Shown piece by piece: positions 21,744-34,000 of a DNA stretch of 64,000 nucleotides. The stretch's first letter is position 1. Each line of letters begins with the position of its first letter. The notes beneath the pieces were generated by a model that was not told the DNA's origin, searched no databases, and was given only the letters and a program-made list of their open reading frames with translations. The position numbers were made by a program, and so were the translations under genes. Source of the stretch: Deuterostichococcus epilithicus (lineage: Eukaryota; Chlorophyta; Trebouxiophyceae; Prasiolales; Stichococcaceae); the NCBI GenBank assembly GCA_033439295.1, contig JAVTLE010000021.1, positions 806,009 through 870,008 of the forward strand, given 5' to 3'.

Positions 21744-24700
21744 TTAGTTGGCTGCTCCAGCGGCGGCAGATGCAGTGGCAAGACCCTGATTCACGGCTGT
21801 CTGCACCCGCTGCATCAGTGGCTCGTATTTGAAGAACTGTGTGACCTCTGCGCCGAAGGAGAACACCAGCATCTGCCGTGCGGTCTCGTTGTCGATGCCC
21901 CTGGACCTGCAGCCAGCACATGGTTGGCGGTGGGGGCATGGCATGGAGTGAAGCATGGGGAGTGCTTCACGCAGTGAGGGCACCGACGAAGTTGGGCAGT
22001 CCACAGTCCTCGACACAAGCAGCCGCCAGAACGAGTGGTGAATGGGGTTCGAGATGGGTAAGGCGCAGGTTGGGAGGCGCTCTCTTACTGCATGTCAGCC
22101 AGGGGGTTTTAACTAGCGGCCGCACCTGAAGTAAAACAGCTGGTTTTCCTCCAGGTCAGACACCGTGCAGCCGTGGGTGCACTTCACGTCGTCAGCGATG
22201 ATCTGCAGGTTGGGCTTCACATTGACGGTGGCGCGCGGCACCAGCAGCAGGTTGCGGCTCAGCTGCGCCGCGTCCGTCTGCTGCGCCAGTCGCTCCACCT
22301 TCACATTGCCGTCGAAAACGCCGCGGCCTGCGCGCAGGCACGGGGCAGGGTCCTGTCTGCTGTCCAAGGAAGCGTCTGTGTTTGGTCGTGCAGAGTGGGG
22401 CTCGGAGGCTGCAGGAGCTGCTCTGCAGATGCCAGTAAAATACCCAGCAATCCCCAGCAGCTTCGCTTTGTGTTGGTCGTTTTGGGGACACTGGACCCCA
22501 CACGTGCAGCGGAGGGGCAGGACGCGATGAACATGTGCACAGAGGCTCCTGGGGACAGCGCACCGCTGGCCGCAGAGACGATGCACTTGTGCAGCTGCTT
22601 GGCCTCGCCGCGGGGGTGCTCCAGGCGCAGCTTGGTGTGCACGTCGTGCAGCTGCTGCGGCCCCGCCAGCACGAAGTGCCGCATGGTCGTCGCTGTCTCG
22701 TCCCCCGCCTGCAACCCAGCGCTACACGTGCTTATTCCGGAAACCCTGGCTGATGTGCGACATCCTTCACCTGTTCACTAACGAACATCGCATGCAAGAG
22801 TGCTGCTCCGGCCGCCGTGCAAGGGTGGGCGGCTGCAGCGCACAAAGGAGTCGGTGTAAAAGTGCCGATCCACATGAGAAAGTATGCATGAAGGGCAGGT
22901 CGCATCGAGTACGAACCTGCTTCACATTGACATCGTGGCGCGCCAGCTGGGCGCCGAGGCAGGCCTCCGTGAGAGTGTAGCTGCTCCGCGCTGCCTGCCG
23001 CACAAAGGTGCTTTTGGTGTGCGCCGCGCCCGCCGCCGCCTCCAGCTGCAAATAGCCGTGCCTCAGCGCCGCGCCCTCCCCCAGGTCCGCCTGACAGGTG
23101 GATGTGGTGTACTGTTTCAGGCATTTGGTGTGGCGTCATGGTGATCTCGGCTTTGGCTGCTCGAACAGCCACCTCTTTGCCGAGGCCTGCCCTGGCGCTC
23201 AACCTCCAGCATGCAAAGCAAATCCTGCTCTGCGAGCAGCTGTGCCTCCACATGTCTCCGTGTGGGGCTGGCCTTATCCGCGACACTGCACCCTTGAGGC
23301 AGCGCCTCACTGACGTTCAGTGCGACTCCCAGAGGAGGGACACACGAGGTGATGACCACGCACCTCGAAAACGGCGTTGGTGAAGGTGGGGGCGCCGGCG
23401 CCGCCCAGCGCCGGGCCAAAGTCCTCGACGACCTCCGCCGCCGCGTCGGCGCCCAGCAACACCAGAGTGCGCGGCGCGCTGGCGCTCATCTGCCCCTCCC
23501 GGTCGCCTGCAGCAGCAGGCCAGCTGACACTTCGAGAAGGAACCTTGTATGGCGAGCTCGACCCCAGCCACGCCCCCCCCTGGCCAGCAGTGGCAGCGGC
23601 ACTGTCAGGCTCGCGGGCGCCAATGCTGCCAGCCCCCCATCTGGCCCACCCGCAGCAACTGCTACTGCTGCTGTTGCTCACCAGAGGCAATGTGAATGAT
23701 GTGCACAGGCGCATCCAGCTGCGTGCCGGCAGGCACGGAAACCAGCAGCACGTCCGGCGCCATGGCGCCATTCATGAGGGCGAGCGGCCCGCCGAGGCCT
23801 TCCGACAGTTTGCCCTGCAGCGCATTGCAATGGCTTGTTTCGCCTTCGTCCTTGCATTCAGCTTCACATAAGAGCATGGCAAAGCCTCCACTGTGCACAC
23901 TGGCTGCAGGCTCTGGGGCTGCATTGCAGCTGGCTCGAGCCACAGAGCGACCCAGGAAGGCTGTCTAAGGGATCCTGGAACAAGTGTTTAAGCTGCACCA
24001 GTTGTGACGCCGCCTCTGCCGGCGCCCCGGCGATGGCGCCAATGTACACGCCGGGTGGCAGGCCGGCGACGCCGCTTGCGTCTGTGTCCACGATGCCGTC
24101 CCGCACCACCACCTGGATGCTGCCGGTCTCTTCTGAGAGTGCCCGCTCCTGCACTACCGCATGCACCTTGTCCTCCGACACGTCGCCAGTGGCGACCTGC
24201 AGCAGAGAGGTGATCGAGCAGCTGGTAAATATGCAGCTTTAGAGGTATGCATCTCGAGTTCAGTAGGAGGCAGACCAATCCACAACTCAGACCGGTCGTA
24301 TCTATAAGTGGACCGCAGGTCGGTGAGGAGGAGGCGGCAGCGTTTCGTGACTGTTGATCTGCCTTGCGCAACTGCAAGGAAGGAGGAGGGGGAGGCACCT
24401 GGAGCTGGCTCTGGGTGATGAGCGCGAGGTCCGTGAAGCGAAACTCCTCAGTCTGCCGCGAAGGCATGCGCACCGCGCGCAGCGCCTTGCCGCTGGCCTG
24501 ATGCAGCGCTTCCAGCCTGCAGTCGAGCTGCCAGTGTGTCAGCTCTGCATGACGGCAATAGCTTGCAAGGTGCTCGTGTTTCGTCGACTCCACGGCTCTG
24601 CACGGTTCGGCTGACCCGGTGGCATTGCCAGGTGTCCGGCGCTTCGTCCGTTGATCGCACGCACTTGAGCTTTCAGGAGCACTCACGCTGCGGATTCTGC

Positions 24701-24976
24701 TGCAGGCGCTGCCGCCCGCGCCAGCGAGAGCGCATTGGCAATGAATTTGTCCTCGACCACAGCAGGTGCATTTCCAGGCGGTGCTGCAGGCTCTGCTTCC
24801 GCCACTGCTCCCCTGACCAGCCGCTGTGCCCGTTGCTGCGGCTGCTGCTGCCTGCTTGCCAGCTGACACGGCGGTGCATGCGTTTTGACGAGTGCATGCC
24901 TCCGGGAAGCGCCTGCGTGCAGGACGAGCAGTTCCTTTGCATCCTGTGCACCTGTGAGAAGCCTGTCGATGCACAT
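21744..24976 (-). CDS. SUFD: Fe-S cluster assembly scaffold subunit SufD, plastid
   Basis: SufD works with SufB and SufC in the plastid SUF scaffold that builds [4Fe-4S] clusters. Conserved blocks in order: VVEDKFIANALSLAR (24770-24720), LEALHQASGKALRAVRMPSR then TEEFRFTDLALI (24520-24420), LPPGVYIGAI (24080), LNGAMAPDVLLVSVPAG-like and HIIHIASGEQQ (23780-23680), an exon near 23400 with FTNAVFEVRG, the beta-helix core (23100-22300), LLLVPRATVNVKPNLQIIAD and DVKCTHGCTVSDLEENQLFY (22250-22135), and RGIDNETARQMLVFSFGAEV (21905-21845), ending at 21744. The final two blocks are the family hallmark (THG and the SRGI..E.AR motif). A Gln/Arg-rich leader precedes the first block. The frame opens at 24976, but a start further in or an extra 5' exon is possible. 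It is head to head with the next gene. Confidence 0.88.
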
Positions 24977-25390
24977 GCCTCTAGATGTAGGGGCAAGCGT
25001 CCTTAGCTTAGCTCACCGATGTGTGCACACGGCAGGACCCAGGCTTGAGCTGCTGCACGGTGCGCGAACGCTGTGCAAGGCTTCTGCATCATTGCCGCTG
25101 CCCGTGCCTCTGCGTGGCTTGACGGTTTGACAGTCACATCTGCTGCGAAAAAGTGCTGGCGGCCTGCTGGATGTATGCAGCGTTCAAGCTCGTTACGCGG
25201 GGCAGTGCCGTGTCCCGGGAACACAATAGGCTGATGTCAGGCTTCGATATTCGATGCAATATGTCTGACTGCAATGCAATGGCGCGGCTGACAACCAGCT
25301 TCATCACGTGCCGATGGGGTGATCTTGATTTGCTGCAAGAAGGTCGCTCGGAAGTGAACGCACAGACCGCAATGCGAGCAAAACACTATC

Positions 25391-26862
25391 ATGCAATTGC
25401 ACACTCAGACTGGTGGATCCTCGGTGCATATACGTTCTCACACCTTGCGCCGTGTCCTGCCGCTACCGCGCCGCAGCAGCGGACACAGACGTGCGCTCTG
25501 CCTTCAGGTCGTCGCAGCAGCACAGAGCGCCCAGGGTTTCGGAAAGGCAAAGTCGAAAGGCAAATCAGCCGACAGAAAGTGCGGTGATGGCAACATGCTT
25601 CACTCAGCCTTCATGATACACGGCAGCGGCGGCGCACGGTTGCTGAAGCTGCGGTCTTTGTTGGCACCGCGAGCTGCATGTTGACGCATACAGAGCTTTC
25701 ACCAGTCGCATGATTCTGCGTCTAGGGCAGCATGGAGCTTCGAGCAGTTGATGCTGGCATGGGATGACGCATTTCAGGCAACGTCTGAGGTCTGCACCTC
25801 CGAACTGTTGCTTCAAAGCGCTTATTCTGTTGCATGATGCGCATACACATGAATAGCATCTGACATGCGCAGGCAGTTTCACTCGCTTAGCTGCAGAATC
25901 TGATGCCTCGTCGATCTGCAGGAGCCTGAACGAGCCGCTGAGGTGTTCGAGGTTGCACGGCATGGGCACTCAGCGCACGGGCGCGGCTGCGTGTATGTGA
26001 GGGCGAAGCTTACGAGCCGCTTCAGCAGCGGCGGACGCGGTGTCAAGGCTGCACGGCAGCGATCCACGGCGCAGTCGAATTCAGGTGGGACGAACTGCTG
26101 AGGCTGCGCTCTTCCGAAGCAGCAGCAGCTCGATCAGCATCAGGATGCGTCCCCAGCCGCGCTCGCACAGCTGCTCACGTGCACGCCGGTTCCTCTGCAG
26201 GCGAGGTGCTGTCGTCCAACCCGGACCTGCTGCTCGAGGAGTGGTCGGCGGTCTTCGTGCCTGGCCAGCTGCTGCAGACGCTCGGCGGGCTGTTCACCGC
26301 TGAGGATGGTGTGGACCTGCCAGAGGGCAACGGATTGACGGCCTCGCCAACTGCCGCCACACCCAAGCAGGCAGGCTCTCTCCCCACGAGTGCGCACCGT
26401 CCTGCTCACGTGATGGCTGCACCGTGATGTATTGCGCCAATGGTGCTCAGCAGTGCAGTCACATCGTGAAGACGCTGGGTGTCGCCCTGGCTCGTCAGCC
26501 TTGATGGTGCATCAGCTAAAATTGGCCATAAAGCAGCGAGCCGAGCTACTCCAGGATCAGGCAGCCACCATGCCGTTCGTCCCAAGCAGGACCACAGGCT
26601 GGACTCCTCGACAGTTGGGGAGCTGCAGCGGGCGATGCGGGGCATGGACAATGCGCGGCTGCTGACGCTGGCGGGGCTGCTGCCGGACGGCGCAGACGGC
26701 AGCGGCGAGGAGGCATATAAACCCGGCGACGACCAGCTGGTGCTGCTGCTGGCGGTAAAAGTGGATGGCAGGCCCAGCATCGGCGCGGACGTCGTGGACT
26801 GTCAGCTGCGGGACGATGGCACTGTGCGGCTCAGCATGCCGGGGCTGGAAGGGCTGCTGTGA
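25391..26862 (+). CDS. Orphan protein with plastid-type leader
   Basis: No family recognised. The leader is basic and acid-free (LRRVLPLPRRSSGHRRALCL, then VVAAAQSAQGFGKAKSKGKS), as in chloroplast transit peptides. Later exons agree in phase: AAWSFEQLMLAWDDAFQATS (about 25724-25786), EPERAAEVFEVARHGHSAHG and VYVRAKLTSRFSSGGRGVKA (25919-26081), EVLSSNPDLLLEEWSAVFVP and LLQTLGGLFTAEDGVDLPEG (26205-26370), and VGELQRAMRGMDNARLLTLA to the end GTVRLSMPGLEGLL at 26862. The last exon is acidic and Leu-rich. No membrane span is visible, so a stromal location is inferred from the leader alone. One join (near 26370-26570) is unresolved. Confidence 0.55.
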
Positions 26863-28123
26863 GGGCGGTTCAGGCTCGTTCGGCGGCCAGCCAGCGTGGA
26901 AGCCTGGTCAGCTAGGTCAGGTTGGGACGCCAAAGGCGCCGCAGTAGAAGAGACACTGACAAGTCACGATACAGCCCATCAGCTGAGCATGCGCGATGTC
27001 TGTCTGGACCCCCTGACAGGTCAGAAACGGGCAACATCCTGACGTGTCAGTCGCTGGGTAAGTGGTGTTCCTGACCTGAGTTTACTACCTCCGAGAATTT
27101 CACAAAGGACTTACTAAACGGTATGGGTACGAGGGTGCCAGCTGACCGCGACGTCCACTGACCGTGCGGTTCGCTGAGGTTACAGGAGATCAGCCCGCGC
27201 TTCGTGTGTGGTCCTGGGGCTCCGCCACCCCGCATCCCAGACTGAAGGTGCCACATACCCTCGCCGTGTGCAGGCGGGCTACGCCAAACGCTGGCCCGGC
27301 CCGCCGCTCGCCTCGCGGTAGCGGCGGCGCTAGCTGTCATGGATGCCCCGCCGCCCCGCCGAGCGCCGCTGTCCTTGACGCCAAATATGGCTATTGCTCA
27401 TGGTCAGTGGTCCGAGAGATTCCTTGCGCACACAGCGACCCAGCTTGGACCCTGGGCCTAGTGGGAGGGGTCGGCTTAGCGGCTTGACCATGTAGATTAG
27501 CAAAATACCCGCATCATGCCCGGACAAGTTGTAGCATGTACGGAGGGTTTAGGGCACGTGATCCAGCGCATTGGAGTGCGCACAAAGCTCAGTGCTCGGG
27601 CTCGGACGTTCAAAGCATGCAGAAATAAGTTTCTTGTAGTTTTCTGCAGGTTTTGTACTTGACGCCCTGCGCTTGACGCCCAAGTCCGTTTTCGCAGCTG
27701 TCGCGTCTCACTTAGGCAAGCCTTGCACGCTTATGCACGCAGCATGTCCGTTAGACCAGTGCTGGCGCACCGTGTACACGCCATTACTGGGGCCACAACC
27801 GACGGCAATGGTGGCGAGGTGCCTCTCCTGGGTCCAAATAGGGGGGACGATCACAACGGAGCTGTCCCAGACAGCCTGCCCGACACTCAGAAGCGACACA
27901 TGCTGCCCACCAGTGTTGCACGAATAGTATCCAGCAACGGCATGAAGCAGGTGTGCACCCTCTTGGAGGTTCACGAGAACTCTGCAGTGCTCCTGCCAGC
28001 GCTGCCTTGAGGCTTGACGGAGGCGCATGCAGTTGTTGCCTGAACGCGTTGGTGATATGACAAGTGCCTCAGGACATCCTATTGATGGTCTCAGCGTGAT
28101 AACAACTGCCCCAACGACTGTAG
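26863..28123. other. Intergenic stretch before the DUF819 gene
   Basis: No firm gene. A plus-strand frame at 27723-28010 and a long minus-strand frame at 27708-28193 overlap; neither has family likeness. The first could be an untranslated or leader exon of the downstream gene. The region 26960-27160 is less GC-rich than the flanking exons and should contain promoter DNA. Confidence 0.4.
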
Positions 28124-30726
28124 GCCACAGAGCAGGACAGCGTCGAGTGTTGGATTGTGGCAACCGCTGCCTTCCTGTTACTGCTGTGCGCATACTCGTA
28201 CTGGTGCGGGTTCAGCACCGCCAACCCATTAATCCAGGACGATGTTGTGGTGCTGGGCGTGCTGATGCTGGCACTACGACTGGTAAGCCTGCGGCAGCTG
28301 CCTACCGTAGCACATCGGCTTGTCGACGCCTTGTGTGCCGCTCCTCCGTGTGACACATGCTGAGATGGTTTTTGGACGCGTGCAGATATTCGGCCTCACC
28401 AGCAGCACGCATCCGCTGCTGAGGAGCTGCATGCGCTTCACGCCATCGCTGCTGCTGGCTTACTTTCTGCCGGCGCTGCTGAGCGCCGCCGGCGTCTTTT
28501 CCGCCAAGCACAGCAAGCTGCCGGGCGCGGCGGCCAGGTTCCTGCTGCCAGCGAGCCTGACGCTGCTGACTCTCAGCACGGACCTGTCCTCGCTCTCGAC
28601 GTTGGGGCCGCGTGTGCTGTGGTGCTTTTTTGCCGCCACAGCGAGCATCATCGTCAGCGGGCCTTTTGCGATGCTGCTGGTGGGAACGGCATGGGACAGG
28701 TATGAGGCTGTTCTGCTGTTGTGCCTGCAGTCCGTGCTGTTCCGCTTGGAGTCATGCCTGACGACAAGTAATTCATCGCTGCAACAGGTCGTTGGTTAGT
28801 GGCGAGACATGGCAGGCAAGTAATTTATCGCTGCAACAGGTCGTTTTTTGTTTGGTTAGACATTTTTTAAATTAACAAAAAAAATGGCAGGGCCTGGCAT
28901 CAATGGCGGGGTCGTGGATCGGCGGCTCTGCAAATCAGCTGGCAATGAAGGAGGTGTTTGAGGTGAACTGTGACTCTTCAGCTCGGTATGCTGAGCGGTG
29001 TCTGTGAACCCGGCGGCATGCCGTCACTGCAACAGGAACGCCTCAGGCCTCCGGAAGTCAGAGTCATGAAAATCTTCCGTGATGCACGGCAGGTGTCAGA
29101 CGACGAGTTTTCGAAAGTCATCTGCGTAGACGTGGCCATCTCCAATATCTGGATGGCTTTTCTACTTTTTTGCGTGCCGTATGCGGCAGGTGCAGTGCCT
29201 CCGCCTCCTGCTCAGCCTCTGGAACGACCTGTCGCTCGATGCGGCGGCTCTGCTGCTGCTGGGCTCTGATGTCAGGTTGTGTGTGCCTCAGAAATCGACA
29301 AGTTTTGCCGGGCGGACAGCCGCAGCATCCAGCAGCTCGCAGCCAAGCTGGAGAACTACAATTTGGAGACCTCCAGGTGCATCTTGGCAAACTTGAGACC
29401 AATTGATGATGTGGCAGCCTTACCGTCACGCCTGCCGAAGTTAAAGAGACTGCGGATTGACACATGCGCTTGTGTCAGCAGGATCACGACATTCACCGAC
29501 CTGTCCACCCTGGGGCTCATGTGAGTGCTGTTTTTGACCCACCGCGAAATTCTTCCTCTAATATATGTAATGTGTTGAAGGCTGTTTCAGTCAGCTGCAT
29601 TGCGCCACCTGATCAGAGTACTGAAACTGATGTGCGGCGCCGTCCTGATGTGCGGCAGATCGTTTGGCACTGCCGGCGCGGCCACTTGGGTGGGTCGGGT
29701 CATTGGCAATTGGCTGTCGCTGAACGCACCAGCGCTGCACAAGGTGCGTGCCCTGCTTGTGGTGCCCTCCGGTGCAATGTTGAAACCCTGGCGAATGTCC
29801 CCGCCACGTCGTACGAGTCCAGAGACTTCAGTTTACTGAAATTGAAGCTGGACGTGCCACAAATGGTTGCCACGACCATCCCCGCAGGTCAGCCTAGATT
29901 CGCCGGCCTTCTGGACAATCACCCTGGTGACAGCCATTGCGGTGGGGCTGTCCTGCACGCGTTTCCGCGACCTGGAGGGCAGCGGCGCCTCAAAGCTGGG
30001 TGAGAACCCGATGTGTGAGGTTCAAGTTGTGATTTCTCCTGGCTGCTCCAAGCATGATCGGAGTCTGGTCCAGGTCCGAGTCTGATTTAGGTTGATGAGT
30101 CAGTCTTGACAGAATGCAATGTGAGACACTCAAGCTCGGAGGACCCTGTCGGCTGTGTCTGCAGGCTCTTACATAACCTTCGTGCTGATTGCCACATTGG
30201 GAATGCGGCTTGATCTTTTGGCCCTGCGGGACGTTCCGGGCCTCCTGGCAGTGGCGACCGTCTGGATACTGAGGTGAGGGCTCTACATTGCAAGACCTGG
30301 CGTCTGCTGGTGCTGCAAAGTCAAGCTCTACGTGACTGACAATGCTCGTGTTGCCGCAGCCATGGCACAATCATGTTCTGGGTGGCGTTTGCCACCAAGT
30401 CGCCATTCTTTTATATCGCTCTAGCCAGCCAGGCCAACATCGGCGGCGCGGCATCGGCGCCTCTTGTCGCCGCAGCGTTCAACCAGTCGCTTGCCCCCGT
30501 GGGTGAGCAAGGAAATCTTATACACCTTGAATATTTGTGATGCCAGCGCATTCAAATCGTGACCGCATTGAGGGCCCCACGCTGCTGCGCAGGCGTGTTG
30601 CTGGCGGTCATAGGATACAGCGTGGGCACTCTTGGCGCGTACTGCACCGGACTGGGCCTCAGAGCAGTGGCTCGGTCTCTGGGCGTCGATGAGACCATGA
30701 TGCAGATCGTGCAGCCAGCGCAGTGA
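28124..30726 (+). CDS. DUF819-family membrane protein, bacterial (YjcL-like) type
   Basis: A multi-span protein of DUF819, a carrier-like family of unknown substrate. Exons give, in order: NPLIQDDVVVLGVLMLALRL (to 28281), FGLTSSTHPLLRSCMRFTPS then LLLAYFLPALLSAAGVFSAK and FLLPASLTLLTLSTDLSSLS (28390-28700), MAGSWIGGSANQLAMKEVFE (about 28900-28963), VSDDEFSKVICVDVAISNIW (29094-29160), a soluble Leu-rich loop (29220-29400), FGTAGAATWVGRVIGNWLSL, SPAFWTITLVTAIAVGLSCT and FRDLEGSGASKLG (29890-30000), YITFVLIATLGMRLDLLALR (30167), and ASQANIGGAASAPLVAAAF with NQSLAPVGVLLAVIGYSVGT to the stop at 30726. Both glycine-rich motifs typical of the family are intact. The block order matches bacterial YjcL more closely than I recall for the plant plastid DUF819 proteins. 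The N-terminal exon before 28124 was not found. Confidence 0.85.
28765..28859. repeat. 52-bp-period tandem duplication in a DUF819 intron
   Basis: The copy at 28765-28799 recurs at 28817-28859. Both carry TCGCTGCAACAGGTCGTT and end in GGTTAG; the second has an extra T-rich insert. An AT-rich tract (28861-28888) follows, unusual for this GC-rich region. Confidence 0.85.
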
Positions 30727-31048
30727 TGAGCGACGTGAGGCGACTGCCATGCGCTGTTGATCTAGGTAGCATTCGGTCAGTCAGGCTGGTGCGGCCGCAG
30801 GCTAGCGTGTCTTGAAGTCTTCAGCATGTGCATTTGAACAATGAGAGTGAGAGAACCGCATGGTCAGGAGCGGAACTGCAGCTTTTTGCTTTCTAATAGC
30901 TCTTGCTTGCTCCGGACCGTTCAGAATCAGTTCCTGTGAGCTGCGAAAGCTATCGGACATCAGGCGCGCGCTTTCGGCACGTGAGGCCGGATAATGGAGG
31001 ATACTCCCTATCGGCAGCCTCGTTTTGTGCGAGCTGTCTTTCGAAAGC
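30727..31048. other. Gap between DUF819 and the LRR gene
   Basis: Both flanking genes run rightwards, so this holds a 3' UTR followed by a promoter. No TGTAA and no coding frame was supported. Confidence 0.5.
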
Positions 31049-34000
31049 ATGGTGGAGTCTTCTGGCACAGACAGTGATGTCGAGATCGCTGCAGTCGAGG
31101 AAGGGCGGCATCTGTCCTGCGTGGCGATGGGCGTTGTGTCGATCGCTTCGGTGCCGGGCCTTGCAGACGCCAAAGACCTGCGCAATCTGTACCTGCATGG
31201 CAACCAACTGTCTTCGCTTCAAGATCTCAACCACCTAACGGCGCTGCGGGAGCTGGTACTCTCCTCCAATGCGCTGCCGACTGTGGGGTGCAGGTTGTCA
31301 GGCCTCAGCAGCCTGCGGACGCTTGATTTGACCAGCATCGAACTCAAGGATCTGGAGAACTTGAGTGGCCTAACGGCTTTGCGCCATCTGGTGCGCATGA
31401 GGAGCAGAGCATGACCGCGATATACACTGGTATGTGGCTCGGCAAGCGCACCTCCACCTATGAACCTGGCCACAAACTCAACTTGCCATTGCCTCCCTGA
31501 TGTCTTGCAAATGTTTATACTACTCAGCGGCTGGCGCAAACAACATATCGAGGCTGGACGGACTGGCGGCGCTGCATGGCGCGGACTGCAGCCTGGCGAC
31601 GGTGGACCTGCACAGCAACGCGCTGACGGCGCTGTCGCAGCTGGCCGCTGTGGCCGGGTGTCGACGCCTGGTGCAGCTCCAGCTGGCAGGTGGGACCGTC
31701 ATGGCGTGAGCAACCTACCCAAGCATTGCAATAGCCTGCCGGAACCGGTGGCGTGTCATGTGCACTTTGCCCGTCTCCTGCAACCACGCTCAGCAAATTT
31801 CAGGCCAGTCCAGCCGCGGCTGCAGGAAACGAGATCTGCTCGCTGGCGGTTGCAGCCGCGCTGCCGGCCCTGCAGCAGCTGGACGGTGCACCGTTTGAGG
31901 CGGACAGGCTGCGGGCTAGCCACAGCTCGCGGCCACTGAGCTCAGTGCATTCCAGCCATTGGTGCGACATGCTGCTGTGTTTCAGACCTGCATCGGCAGT
32001 CTCCCATGACGACACGTTCTCTAAGAGCTGCCCGATGCGCGTGCAGGAGCAGCGACCAGAATCTTTGCCGGAGTTTTGGGCGTGTCAGCCCAGGTACAAT
32101 TTGACAATGCCCACAGCAGAGCTGCAGCCGACAGAGTATGGTGGGCGCCCTTCTGCCGAAGGGTGCAGCTGGCCGGCGGCGCCGCTGCAGAAGCTGCTTC
32201 CCAGTAGCTACCCTGCCGCCTGGGGTCCAGGACCCGCAACGGGTGAATGGCAGCAGCCGCAGCGGCCAAGGACGCATGCAGAGGTGCAGACAGAGCCGTG
32301 GGCACCGCGTGATGCCCGCGCCAACGCCAAGGTGGCAGAGCTCCGGGACGCACTGGAGCAGCGCGCCCGCAATGCGGACGAGATGCGGCGCGTCGTCGCG
32401 GCTGCTCTGCAGCGAGCCCGGGGGAGCGCACGGTCGCAGGTGCGTCGTCTGTTCCTGCCTGCGACAGAAGAGGCAAATAATGGTCCCGTCGGGTTGCCAT
32501 GGCTGAATCTGAGGCCCGCTCACTCCCAGTTGTCCTGTTTCTGCTCACTTAGCTTGGAGGCGACTGCCACATTGCTGAAAGCTGCACTGCTTCTTCGAAT
32601 AGCCCTAGGCCTGACTTCTGGCAAAGACAAGGGCGTGATGTGTAAAGGCTTCATGTGCAGATGGCTGAGCTGAGGGCGCAGGCAAATGCGGCACTGCGGC
32701 AGGCGAAGGCGGAGGTGTAGCAGGCGCGAGAAGCCGCTGCGCTCGCGGTCGCTGCGGCCGAAGCGGCTGAGGACCGAGCGCAGTGTGCACGCGATGAGCA
32801 GCAGGCACGGCTTATTTAGCTTTTGCGTGCGCACGTCAGCCTGCCTTGGGGGTCACAAAGTGCAAGCGGACATCACCGAAGACCAGAGCCGCTGTTTCGA
32901 GCAAGTGCCTTGAGGTAACATTGACACAGATGCAAGTCTTGGTTTTATTCACAGGAAATGGCAGTGGAGCTCGCGGCAGAAAAGCAGCGAAGGCAGCGGC
33001 CAGAGGCGGCAATGGCACAGCGGTGCGGGGTAGCAGACGCCGCTGTGCACGAGGCTCGCGAGGCGGCCACCAGTGCTACTGCGCATGCGAGGGCAGCGGT
33101 CAAGGACGCCGAGCGGCGCGCCGCCGCCAGCGCAAAGAGTGTGCATGAGGCAGGCACAGCGGCTGCGGTGGCGGCACAGCAGCAGCAGCAGGCAAGCCAA
33201 CTCCGGAGTATCGTCCTGTTCCCTTCTGGTTGTGGTCGATGCCATGCCTGCGCTGTCATCATGGGCATTGTTCTGACAATCCAGCTGCTTGCCACATCTG
33301 CATCGGCTGGAATTTTCCCTCCAGAACGCAGGCAGAGCAGGCAGCGGGCAGCCTGCAGCACCGACTGCGCGAGGCGCAGCGGCAGACGCAGACGCAGGCG
33401 GCAGAGCAGCGACTCGAGTCGCTGAAGCAGGAGATGCTGCAGGTGTGGCCCGCGCAATCCGATGCAGTGCATATGACTCTTCGCTTCAAAGGTCGACACA
33501 TCTAACATTGACCGGGTCACAGACGGTCTGGCGGCAGACGTATCGCTGAGATGATCTCACTCAAGCAGCATTTGAGCCGTGCATCAAGGAGAAAGGCGCA
33601 AATGCAGTGGCATGCGCTAGGATGCAGCGGCGGCTGCGGCGGGCGCTCTGGCGGAGGTGAACTCCAAACTGGACCAATCCGAGGCCCAGGCTGCACAAGC
33701 CCTGCAGGACAGCAGGGGCTGACGCAGGCAAGCAGGCGAAGGCAGCCGAGGCGAAGCTGGAGGCGGCATTTGCGGGGCAGGCAGAGGCCGGCGCAGAGGC
33801 AGCCGCTCTGCGTGCCGAGCTGCAGCGCACCGATGAGGCTGCCGCCGCGTCTGAGGCCGAGCACCAAGTGAGCCTGCAGCAGGCTGCCGCCGTGCCTTTT
33901 GCTGCGCCAGCTGGGCCGGACTCATGATGCAGCAACCTGGCATCGATCTTGTGAGCCGAGGTCCGACGGCCGCTGTATTGCTGCAATGCTGCAGTGCCGG

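Noticed and set aside
27708-28193. A 161-codon minus-strand frame opposite the start of the DUF819 gene
   Set aside because: It overlaps the conserved DUF819 exon region on the other strand, has no motif, and its residues look like a shadow translation.
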